Assembly (NCBI GenBank): GCA_949825045.1
Contig: OX463818.1
Span: forward strand, 27,048,906-27,112,905
Reading direction: 5' to 3'
Length of the DNA: 64,000 bases
Origin: Argyresthia goedartella
Taxonomy: Eukaryota; Arthropoda; Insecta; Lepidoptera; Argyresthiidae
The notes under the pieces: model-generated
Told to the model about the DNA's origin: nothing
The model's input: only the letters and a program-made list of their open reading frames with translations
The model's database searches: none
Shown: positions 10,106 through 19,590 of the stretch, piece by piece
Layout of the letters: each line of letters starts with the position of its first letter
Numbering within the stretch: position 1 is the first letter of the stretch
Translations under genes and position numbers: made by a program

Positions 10106-10402
10106 TGTCCCGAAACATGCCCCGCGTGTCCCGAAAATGAAATACTTTCAGAGCAGGATTTTTTCAAAATCTGAAAATTTCCAAGCTGCTCCCGCACTGG
10201 GTTATTTTCAGAGCAGGCACGCGACATTTTACCATAGCATATACGTCGCGCCACATGTTATGAGCGCTGGCCTTGAATGCTCAATAGTCACTTTTCAATA
10301 CCTGTACATATGCGCAGTAATTCCCGCCAACGTTGCCCAGCGCTCTTAATTCGTGGCGCGAGGTGTACCATACTTTCGTGTCGCGGGGAATGTTTCGGGA
10401 CA
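10106..10402. mobile_element. MITE with TGTCCCGAAACAT ends, carrying a nested MITE
   Basis: TGTCCCGAAACATGCCCCGCG at 10106-10126 is the inverse of CGCGGGGAATGTTTCGGGACA at 10382-10402 (one or two mismatches). The interior is non-coding and is split by the unrelated MITE at 10240-10368. Without it the outer element would be about 168 bp. Confidence 0.7.
10240..10368. mobile_element. MITE family 'CTCGCGCCAC', copy 1 (nested)
   Basis: Ends TATACGTCGCGCCAC and GTGGCGCGAGGTGTA are inverted repeats. The core reads TTGAATGCTCAATAGTCACT, TTTTCAATACCTGTACATAT and GCGCAGTAATTCCCGCCAAC. Near-identical copies lie at 53626-53753 and, inverted and shortened, at 60596-60703. TA-like borders suggest TA insertion. 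Confidence 0.8.
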
Positions 10403-10789
10403 TTGTGCAAAGAAGCAGCGTTAAGTTGCAGTGACATTCTTGGAGTTGGGAGGCATTCCCTCCCTATTGTATCTGAGCATTCATGTTAGAAGTGAAATTG
10501 GCAGACATGAATCAGGATTATCTTTGTGTACATGTCAACAGAGACAGCTCTAGTTCTAGCCAATGTATCGCCCGTGTGTAACCTTTATCACCAAATACCA
10601 CGATCGATCACCAATAAAAGGTTATCTTTTATATACAACAGAGTCATTAAATATATCAGCATATTAGCACTGAATCGGCACGAATGCACCAGAACAATCA
10701 CACGGTACTTGTTGCAACTTAATTTTGAGGAAACAGAGAAATTATTTGCTATACCTACCTAATTAGCTAAATATTTTATCTTACACTTC
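10403..10789. other. No recognised gene
   Basis: Mixed-composition spacer. The open frame at 10526-10762 has no recognisable domain. Confidence 0.4.
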
Positions 10790-10838
10790 ACAACACACGC
10801 ACACACACACTCTCACACACACTCTCACACCCATGGCA
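10790..10838. repeat. CA-rich microsatellite
   Basis: An interrupted (CA)n tract with CTCACA repeats. Confidence 0.8.
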
Positions 10839-10999
10839 TCTAAGATCCAAGCTATAATTAATCAATTTATATTATGTACCTACAAATTTAATTAATTAAT
10901 GTGTAAAAATTCATACTTTCATTAAATAAAATCTTAAAATGTACCACCTAAATAAAATAATTTTAAATAAGAGCATAAAACACAGCCAAAGAGAGAGAG

Positions 11000-11175
11000 A
11001 GACGCTGTAACCCTACTATACAAGTTTTACTTAGTGTAGGGGACAGAGCTTCCCTGAGGTACGCAAAACAAATATCAGCAGTGTAATAATTAAATGCTAT
11101 ACCTACTTATTGTACCTACCTATGTAATTTTTCAGCACGAATAAATAAATTTGATTTAATTTGATTTGATCTTTA
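11000..11175 (+). mobile_element. LINE 3' UTR and TTGATT tail
   Basis: It ends AATAAATAAATTTGATTTAA followed by TTTGATTTGAT, the same tail type as at 9495 and 19591. The sequence upstream is non-coding UTR-like. The assignment rests on the tail only. Confidence 0.45.
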
Positions 11176-11950
11176 GTGGTCGTCAAGATTTTATTTAAAT
11201 TAAACATGTTTAAGCTTTTTTTATTACGGCTACATTAAACCAAGCTAGGCAACATCGGCAATAATTGCTTCCGGTTCAATAGTAACGCTACCTGTCAACA
11301 GATGGCGCTGTCAAATCATATTTTATCATAGTTTGGACTACAGATGGCGCTGGTTATAGTTCGTATCGCATCAGATATACTGCATGTACAGCATTATGTA
11401 GAAAAAAGGTTTCAAATATTTTTATTTATTTAAAAATGTCAAAGCTAAGATAAAGTATAGAGAACGACGCGAAGAAAGATCAAGATATTATTATGCTTTA
11501 TTCTATTTCAGCGCCATCTGTAGATATTAGAAGAATCCATAAAGAAACAGAATGTGCTTCAGTCCTGCCCTCTGTAAGAGTTTCACAAAAACTCAAATGA
11601 CATGCGCGGCTAAAGTAGGAGGAGACGGGGGGGGCATAGCCACCCTCGCCATTTTCCGTCAAGTCAAGCCAGCTTCTGTCAGTCGGTGTGTTTGTGTACT
11701 GTGTTGTGATAAATTCTTCGTGTCGATGCATCTCAATGGGAAATCTTGCTGAAAACGACACCAAACGATGGGTCGATTATTGTGTTTGTGGCTCTAATGC
11801 ATCGTTTTACCAGTGATCATGGCAAAGTGATTGATAAAGTGTTGTGCTTGGTGTCGTATGTTGGGCATTCACAGCTGTGAGTGGGATCCGTTCTCTGGAT
11901 AAATCGTCCACAAGACGACGTCGTGTCATCATTCAGGAAGGTGACACACC

Positions 11951-11980
11951 ATGTCTGCCAAAAACATCCCAGGAGATAAG
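11951..11980 (+). other. Candidate first coding exon, unknown gene
   Basis: ATGTCTGCCAAAAACATCCC starts a ten-codon frame (MSAKNIPGDK) that runs into AAG|gtcagt, a good donor. The preceding ~250 bp lacks repeats and reads like a 5' UTR, with ACACC before the ATG. No homologue comes to mind and no second exon was found to the right. If real, the palindrome at 12140 would lie in its first intron. Confidence 0.2.
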
Positions 11981-12139
11981 GTCAGTAGCCACAAAACCAT
12001 CGTGACCTGGTTGCTACCCCATTTGGGCGTAAAGGTCATATTTTTTGTGTTGTTTCTAAATCAGCTATTCCTTTCTCTCGCGATGACTGGCTGTGGCTGG
12101 GCAAACGTTACCATTCTACAGTATTTTTTGTTCTTTGGC

Positions 12140-12330
12140 AAGTATTCTTTTGTCCTGTAGCCAAGTCAGTCAGTAGGTAAACTAATTTACTAACAATGGC
12201 TTTAGTTTCAGTAGATTACTGTGGTAGATCACAATCTGTACTGATCTACCACAGTAATCTACTGAAACTAAAGCCATTATTAGTAAATTAGTTTACCTAC
12301 TGACTGACTTGGCTACAGGACAAAATACTT
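12140..12330. repeat. Long near-perfect palindrome, arms about 90 bp
   Basis: From AAGTATTCTTTTGTCCTG at 12140 the sequence is mirrored in inverse from 12330, through AGCCAAGTCAGTCAGTAGG, TTTACTAA and CTGTGGTAGATCA, around a 10-bp centre CAATCTGTAC (12220-12229). Over the inner ~79 bp per arm I see only one or two mismatches; an indel appears only near the outer ends. There is no coding potential and no TSD that I can define. Confidence 0.85.
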
Positions 12331-12332
12331 CT

Positions 12333-12386
12333 TAGTTGGTGATGATGGCTTCCAGTGGCTTCTCTGGAAGCCATCATCACCAACTA
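12333..12386. repeat. Perfect 23-bp-arm hairpin adjacent to the palindrome
   Basis: TAGTTGGTGATGATGGCTTC plus CAG (12333-12355) is exactly inverted at 12364-12386 around TGGCTTCT. Only 2 bp separate it from the long palindrome. Confidence 0.85.
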
Positions 12387-14069
12387 AAAAGTTAATTGAC
12401 ACCCACAATGTAAAGCATTCAACATCTGGATAGATAAGATACATTGGGCCAAATAAATAATGTTTATTAGCTATTATTTATTGTGGGAACAGGGTAATCA
12501 AATGGTTGAACAAGTTTTGGTTAGTATTATAAATCAAGAATTAGGCAGCCTAAAGCTGATGTCTGCATATCAGTCCACATTTAACTGCACTTGTTCTATA
12601 AAATTGTTAAGTCTATTGTTCAAGCTATTCACTGATGGTGCACTAATTAGTTTTTGGAAGTGTTTTCCATTCCTGGACCAAAAATAAAAGAAAAGGAAAT
12701 TAAAATGATTATTATTGATATGAGTGAACATAAAAAATTAAAGCATTTACTTCCAAGGACAGGTGATACTTTTCTTTATTCATGTGGCGCAATGATCAAC
12801 CCACCTTAAGGGTCTAGAAACGAATGTGTAACACACTCATTCGTCACATCTTTATCTGTGAAATGAACAAATTAGACCATCAAATGAATATTTGGTGGAA
12901 CGGAATATGTGAACAATCGGAAATATCAACGTCCAAACGAGCTCAAACAATTGGTGCAAGCCATTCAATTCTTTGGTAGAAACGAACACATTTTGACGGT
13001 AAAATATGTTCGTCATCCACTTAAATATGAAGTCAATTTGATTGGAAGAGTCATCAAACAAAATACTCACGAGTTTCAAAACGTTTTTGATTTTAACAAG
13101 AAATATAATACAATAATTGTGGTTTTGTGAGTGTTTGCAGTAAGATAAAATATGTATTTAGCTGCAATTTTCTAAATATTTCCGAGTAAAAGATGCCTTT
13201 TTTGTCTCAAAAATGTTATAGATATTATAAAATATGTCACCAAATCATCCACCACATAAAAATAATTTTCTAAACAAAGAAGATTTTTTCACTTTATTTT
13301 CAGACAATTTTTTAAACATAGCCAAAACATTTCCATAGACAAAGTAGCTTTTTAAATCAAGCTACACCCTTCGACGTGTTATCGACTCGACCATCGATCG
13401 ACAAAGATTTGACATTCAACCAAAATGTTTAATGATTCACTTCAAGATGTCCAGTTGAAGACAAACATTTGTATAGTTATGATCTCTTTTCTTTCTATAC
13501 CCGCTGCATTATTGGGTCTTGTATGGGTAGGTACCTACCATAAGATGGCTGAGACAGCGACATCCATAACTTCCTTCCCTTCCACATTTCACCTCATGAT
13601 ATAAATAAATACAAAAGATCAATTAGTATTAATGTAAAGGACCTAGCTTAAAAATTACATGACAATAAGTGAAAGTCAAATTTGCAGGCACACCTGTACT
13701 GAAAAAACAAGTGTAGACAGACTTGCAGAACTATTTATGCTATCTTTGTTTGAAACCAAATTGTGACTCCTCCAAACACTTAGGATGACAAGCGACAAGA
13801 AAGTATACTCCTAGTATTGTCTCCTGCACATGCTCTACTCGGAATCTCTGTGAGGTTGTGGTTCAAGGCTCTGCGTCCCAAGGGAGAGGTCTCAGGTTTG
13901 AATATCGGGAGGAAGAAAAAATGTCTTGCCATGTCTTGTATTATATGTGTGTGATGCCTATTTCTGGTTCTAGTATGTGGCCTGAAGCAATGTATTTGCC
14001 TGTTTATAAATCTTATCTATAGTTATAGGTACTCCTTCTGAGGGGTGAGAGGACAAGATGCTGATATAT
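12387..14069. other. No recognised gene
   Basis: AT-rich intergenic or intronic sequence. Short frames at 12460-12687 and 12909-13130 have no recognisable domain and no supporting splice signals. Confidence 0.45.
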
Positions 14070-14256
14070 TTTATATGTAGGCACATACACTGCTTCTGGC
14101 CCCACACTAGGATACCCTGTGTCGTGGGAACCAAAACAACTACATCACACACAACATTCAAGACCTAGGGTTTTTTATTTCTCCGTGGGGATTGATTGAA
14201 CCCAGGACCGCTCGCATGGCAGGCAGAGCCATAACGGCAGTGCCACAGAGGTCATA
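14070..14256 (-). mobile_element. tRNA-derived SINE, copy 1
   Basis: On the minus strand it starts with a tRNA-like head (GACCTCTGTGGCACTGCCG, a degenerate B box GGTTCAATC) and continues into a shared body whose complement reads CTTCTGGCCCCACACTAGGA and ACCCTGTGTCGTGGGA. The same body and head recur at 56627, 60395 and 63310. The head resembles tRNA-Gly through TGCCATGCGAG and the B-box context. Confidence 0.65.
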
Positions 14257-14755
14257 GACCATAGAGGATATTATGGCCACTATTATGGGTCCTCCGTGCA
14301 CATTACTGCTGCTTATGATTGATAACAGCTTAGTGGTGGCCATGGCGTGATTCGTTGTCATACCAACAAGGCATCTTATCAAATTGCAAATCTGCATCTG
14401 CAAACCTGTGAGAAGGCGAGACCTGCAAATTGCGATTGTATGCGTGCACACGTGACACGCATACTACAATCGCACCCCGCCCGGCATGTGTCGGCACTCG
14501 GTGGGCGGGATTTTGAACAGACTTCAAGAAGGAGTATGTTCTCAATTGTTTTTTTTTTGTATGTTTGTTATGCGAATATTCCGTAAATTATAAATCGATT
14601 TTGATATTCTTGTTTTGATTGGTAGGTCATACTTGAGAGGTGTTCCATATAAATTTTATCAAAATTGATTTAGCTTATTCTGAAAAAATCAACAAAAACA
14701 AAAAATAAATACACCGATGACGTTTGGATTTGTGGTTTCGTGCAGCTGAAGTTTT

Positions 14756-16006
14756 GATGAGGATATTTCAAGTACATAGACCTCATTCGCATCCTGACCT
14801 TTGAAGTCAGGAGTTTTAATAAAATATAAAATATTTTATAAAATATATTTTATAAAATATAGAATATTTTACACTAGACTTCTCATAAAATAGCAATAGA
14901 TTTTCCTGTCCTATCTAGGTTTGCTGGAAAAAATCTCTTTTTAGCCCGCCTTTGTGCATAAGTGTTCATTTGTTTGTACTCATTATCTACCGTGCAATAA
15001 AGTATATTAACCTGCTGGGACGCAGAGTACCTAAAAAGGAACTTTTATGACAGACGTCAATTAGAGTACTGAAGATTCTATTGTAGGCATTTTTGGGGCA
15101 ACATCATAAAATTGGCCTTAATTGTTATGTCATTATTTTTTCTTTTCCGGCCACCAGACAAAATACCAAAAATTGCCACATGTAACATAAACAGCAATTG
15201 CTATCCCCCACAACAAATAGACATGAATATATATATGAAATAATTAAAATAGAAAAGCCTAAGATGTTCCTAACAGGTAAGCCACAGAACTTTAGCTTAA
15301 GCTGGCTTTTTTTGCCAATTTTCTTCTATAACTTTTGTAACTAAGAATATCAGGTTTATGATAAAAATATATTGGAGATCCTCGCAATTGATGAGGACAT
15401 TTCAAGTACATAGACCTCATTCGCATACTGACCTTTGAAGTCAGAAGTTTTAATAAAATATAAAATATTTTACACTAGACTTCTCTTAATAGCAATAGAT
15501 TTTCCTATCCTATCTAGGTTTGCTGGAAAAAATCTCTTTTTAGCTCGCCTTGTGTTCATTTGTTTGTACTCATTATCTACCGTGCAATAAAGTATAGTTA
15601 CCTGCTGGGACGCAGAGAACCTAAGAAGGAACTTTTATGACAGACGTCAATTATAGTACTGAAGATTCTATTGTAGGCGTTTTTGAGGCAACAACATAAA
15701 ATTTGCCTTAATTGTTATATCATTATTTTTTCTTTTCCGGCCAGCAGACAAAATACTAAAAATTGCCACTTATGTAACATAAACAGCCATTGCTATCCCC
15801 CACAACAAATGGACATGAATATAAATATATGGAATAATTAAAATAGACTAGCCCAGCTGGAGCTAAATCCGTGTTTTGTCTGATGTTCCTAACAGGTAAG
15901 CCACAGAACTTAAGCTTAAGCTGGCTTTTTTTGCCAATTTTCTTCTATAACTTTTGTAACTAAGAATATCAGGTTTATGATAAAAAAATATTGGAGATCC
16001 TCACAA
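14756..16006. repeat. Tandem segmental duplication, two ~620-bp units
   Basis: Unit 1 (14756-15388) and unit 2 (15390-16006) both run from GATGAGGAYATTTCAAGTAC through GACGCAGAG and TTCCGGCCA to TTGGAGATCCTC. Each carries a LINE F 3' tail (GTGCAATAAAGTAT) and a degraded minus-strand LINE A piece (AGATGTTCCTAACAGGTAAG). Unit 1 has an extra AAAATAT expansion at 14820-14870, and unit 2 retains more of the LINE A piece (15845-15890). The duplicated block therefore already contained nested LINE debris. Confidence 0.8.
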
Positions 16007-16460
16007 CAAGCCCTTTAATTAGATATGTCACACGATATGTTTTTTTTTTCGATTTGCCCCCAATTATGCATCCCCCTTTTATGCCATACATTTCTCATTA
16101 CCTAACGTATTTTTTTTCAAATTTTTTGTGTTTGTAGTTTCGGAAAGGGGGGGAAGTATTTTTATAACTAAGCATTTTAGGGTTGTGAAAAAAAAATTGG
16201 GATCCTCGCAACAAGCCCTTTCAATAGACATATCACAAGACAGTTTGAAAAACTTATATTTAAAATTTTCTGATTTATCCCCCAAAATTGACCCCCAAGT
16301 TCAAAACGTATTTGCTGGCGCAACGGGTACGTGTTTGGGTCGTACAATAAGTATACCAAAATTCAACTTTATCGGTTCAGAATTCGGCCGTTTAATTAAT
16401 TAATAACTTTTGCACACCTAGGAAAGACACACGAGCGATCCTATAATGGTTCCGTTTTTC
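16007..16460 (+). repeat. Repeat with 'GGATCCTCGCAACAAGCCC' modules
   Basis: Modules ATCCTCRCAACAAGCCCTTT (15992, 16200), GACATATCACAAGACAG and CACACCTAGGAAAGACACAC recur in the same order at 58375-58820. Non-coding; open frames crossing it are fortuitous. Confidence 0.6.
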
Positions 16461-16561
16461 CTTTTTTAAGTTAAGGAAGCCTAAAAACGCCCTACCGAAG
16501 ATTTTAGGGCATTTTTACCCTCTGTAGAAAAATTTGTTGCGTTTGCTTTTTTGATGACGAA

Positions 16562-16675
16562 GATGATGAGGAAGGTTCAGACTACAGTCTGGTACTATAG
16601 TGCCAAGCTTGGATGTAAGATGATGAGGAAGGTTCAGACTACAGTCTGGTACTATAGTGCCAAGCTTGGATGTAA
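16562..16675. repeat. Perfect tandem duplication, 2 x 57 bp
   Basis: A 57-bp unit beginning GATGATGAGGAAGGTTCAG and ending CCAAGCTTGGATGTAA is present twice without a visible mismatch. It contains the small palindromes AGACTACAGTCT and CCAAGCTTGG. Confidence 0.9.
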
Positions 16676-16726
16676 ATCACATTAATAAAAACAATCTAAA
16701 GGATTTTGAGCCCAGCTACAAATCAA

Positions 16727-17822
16727 ATCAAAAATTCATTATTACTGTATATATTTACATAAGTGTAAATGTCTACAGTAATAAATAATTTTTTAATTAA
16801 AATGTACTAAGATACACGTTTTTTTTTCGCTTCTCGTAATTGGACCACTGTGAGAGAAGAAGGGCAAAAAACCTACAGATTGTGTTTAAGATCTCTTTTG
16901 AAATAGGTTATGTTTAACAATTACAAAGTTTACATATGAATGGTTATCAATATGAGGTATATATTATTATAACAGCGAGTTCTGTATTGAGTTAGATGAA
17001 GATCATGCACTCTTGTCATTTATGAAGTCTTGGATACTAAATTATTAACTTTTTATTAACAATTTTTGACATGATTTTTTTTTTTAATTGCTCAAATGGC
17101 AATTTCATAATCTCCAGACGCTTAATCTTATTGTTGCAGAGAATGCACTGAACCTTGAAATAATTGCTAACTTTCGCGGGGCTAAAACGGGGCGCAACTA
17201 GTTTATGTTTATATCTTAGTAAGGTTAACATTAATATTATAGCTAATTTTGGAAAATTAAGGTTCTTCCGTGCGTACATTATATTTAAAAAATAAATTGA
17301 CTATATTCAGTTAGTATGTGTGTATGTATGTGTGTGTGTATGTATGTATTCTTTAAATAATCTTAGGGAGTCTGTGAGGTTCAAATTATGAATTGCCCCG
17401 AATAGCTATTTTCTGTAATATAAAAATAGTGTGAATATCAAATGCTTTCCCTCGTAAAAAGATACCATAGGACATGACACTAAGAAAGTATCTAAAACAG
17501 ACTAGTCTTGCTGAAGCCACATCCGTGATTAGTCTGATGTTCCTAACAGCGCAAGCCGCAGAACTTCATCTCCCAACTAATTTATCTATGTGGGTCCACT
17601 GCAATTTGCTATTAATGGTTATTCCAAGAAACTTCGTGTCATTTAATAATTCTAACGTGTTGTTAAAAGAACATTTTGATGCTATTAATAATTTATTCTT
17701 TTCTTTAACTTTGAATTGGGTCACAGTTAATAATTAATTTTAAACGCTGGTAAAACCAAGTGTGTCATATTCTCTCTTCCATATGTCAGCAAGTTGAGAC
17801 TAGTTTTAGATCTAAACTGGTC
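16727..17822 (-). mobile_element. LINE A copy with inverted 5' segment (twin priming)
   Basis: From 16727 to about 17665 this is a minus-strand LINE A 3' half: TTATTACTGTATATATTTAC tail region, TTGGACCACTGTGAGAG, then the eroded C-terminal frame at 17279-17037 and the VMSYGI region near 17460-17480. At about 17672 the orientation flips: 17672-17808 reads as LINE A on the plus strand (SLTLNWVTVNN, then GCTGGTAAAACCAAGTGTG, ending at GTTGAGACTAGTTTTAGAT). The flipped segment stops at the residue (VLD) just before the one at which the minus-strand part begins (NTLEL). A short third piece (17809-17822) inverts again and makes a local hairpin. Confidence 0.7.
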
Positions 17823-18185
17823 TCAATTTTCAAAAAAAAAATAAAAAATTTAGGATTATATTTTTTACTGAATAAAAATATTCGAGATGTAGGTGTCATC
17901 CACAATATTCAATTTTATTTCGACCACCGACTTTTACGCATTCAACCTAAACATTCAAGGTCAAAAATATTTAGAAGTAAATCAATCAATTAGATAAAAA
18001 AATATTGATACCAAACATTGATAAGTTTAAAATTTAACTCAAAAATAGGTTTGACTTACTGTAACAGATAGAGACAGTGACTTAGAGGAAAGATATTTTA
18101 ATATTAAACATTGAATAAAAGAGGCGAGCAACAAAATAAATAAATCTCAATCTAAATTACAAAAAATATCATCCGATATTTATAA
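17823..18185. other. No recognised gene
   Basis: A-rich sequence without recognised features. Confidence 0.4.
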
Positions 18186-18488
18186 ATAAAAGACAAACGA
18201 ACATAAACAATAACAATTGTAAAGAAAGTCAAGAAATAAATCAGAAGAGACAAAAGACGCCACAACTGACAACTAGTAGAAAGAGCATACTGAGCAACAG
18301 CTCACTCAAAATAGCTAAATAACAGACTTTACTGCGTATAGATAAAAGGCAAACGCACATAAACAATAACAATTGTAAAGAAAGTAAAGAAATAAATCAG
18401 AAGGGACAAAAGACGCCACAACTTAAAGCTAGTAGAATGAGCATACTGAGGAGCAGCTCACTCAAAATAGCTCAATAACAGACATTAC
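18186..18488. repeat. Tandem duplication, two ~146-bp units
   Basis: 18186-18331 and 18342-18488 share ACATAAACAATAACAATTGT, GACAAAAGACGCCACAACT and CTCACTCAAAATAGCT with about ten differences and a ~10-bp spacer. Confidence 0.85.
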
Positions 18489-18591
18489 ATAATGGATGAC
18501 ATGTCTAAAGGATAAAAATGGAAAGAAACATGGATACAGAGCAAAGTAACGGAAATATGTGCTTAACCTCTTGATTACCTTTTGTTTGTTT

Positions 18592-18732
18592 ACTATTAAA
18601 CGGTTTAACCGTTAGTTTATCAACTAACGCGTCATATAGTAAGCAGTACGTTACAGTTTATTATAAGTCGATAGTTGACCAACTAACGAGAGTAAAACGT
18701 TAGTTTTACAACTAATGGTTTTGACAATCTTA
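18592..18732. mobile_element. MITE-like repeat 'AACCGTTAGTT', copy 1
   Basis: It contains AACGGTTTAACCGTTAGTTT, CAACTAACGCGTCATATAGT, AAGCAGTACG, and an inverse CGTTAGTTTTACAACTAATG near its right end. It matches 51765-51895. Confidence 0.65.
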
Positions 18733-18819
18733 ATCTTAATCTATATACACACACATCTGTCTTTGAAGCAACCAAAAGAATCATTATTTTTATTCCGACA
18801 TTATAAAACGTATTTATGA

Positions 18820-19090
18820 TAAATTGATAATACCGCCATCAAACTACAAATCGCCGGCCCTTCCTTCCAAATTCAAAAAGGGGTAAAGCAAGGTCATCCG
18901 CTTTCCCCGAAACTATTCACAAGCACGTTAGAAGACGTTTTTAGAATATTAACACCGGAATGGGAACAGAAAGGCATCGAAGTTGGCGAAGCAAGGTTGA
19001 CAAATCTTACCTTTGCCGACGACATTGTGTTATTTTCTCGTTCTGCAGGAGAGCTACAGTCGATTATGCGTCACAAGCCTCGATGTGGGA
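18820..19090 (+). pseudogene. RTE-like reverse transcriptase fragment with FADD box
   Basis: A plus-strand frame without a Met start reads KLQIAGPSFQIQKGVKQGHP, LSPKLFTSTLEDVFRIL and LTNLTFADDIVLFSRSAGEL, covering RT motifs around the KGVKQG template-grip region and the catalytic FADD. Upstream, stops interrupt it after an IYD-like remnant; downstream it decays into LINE A sequence. It is a truncated internal piece of an RTE-group LINE, distinct from LINE A and B. Confidence 0.8.
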
Positions 19091-19114
19091 CTGCGGATAA
19101 ATATGTCAAATTAA

Positions 19115-19545
19115 TCGACATACCTACTATGTATGTACGTAACAACCTTTACAACATTTTCCAAATTTAGTGATAGCTTTAATGTTATCCTAGGATATCG
19201 ATTAATGTTATCCTAGGATATACTTAGGATATCGCGAGTCTGAACCGGGGCGCAAATAGTCAGTTGCGCCCCGGTTCAAAAGTTAGCAATTCTTAAAGGG
19301 TCAGTTCATTCTTTACTGCAACAAGATACCTCTGGAGATTTTGAACTTACCATTTGAGAAATTTAAAAACTACGTAAAAAAACAATCTTCAAGATTACAT
19401 AAGTGACAAGACTGTAATCTAACTCAACTCACAACTCGCTATTAATAATTTTGTATTTTTTTATGTTTTATTCCGTCATATTATTTGTAATAATTAATGA
19501 CGTAATATTATAATTATTTAAGCACAACCATTTTTTTTAAAGATA
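19115..19545 (+). mobile_element. Rearranged LINE A fragment
   Basis: Plus-strand LINE A 3' sequence: ACAACATTTTCCAAATTTAG, then a local duplication of AATGTTATCCTAGGATAT, then a short inverted segment (CGCGAGTCTGAACCGGGGCG) that folds against the following GCCCCGGTTC (arms GAACCGGGGCGCAA/TTGCGCCCCGGTTC at 19242-19277), then normal 3' sequence to the UTR. The tail is missing. Confidence 0.7.
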
Positions 19546-19590
19546 TCAAAAAAGCAGTGGTCCATTGTTGAGAAGTTTAAATATATTCAG

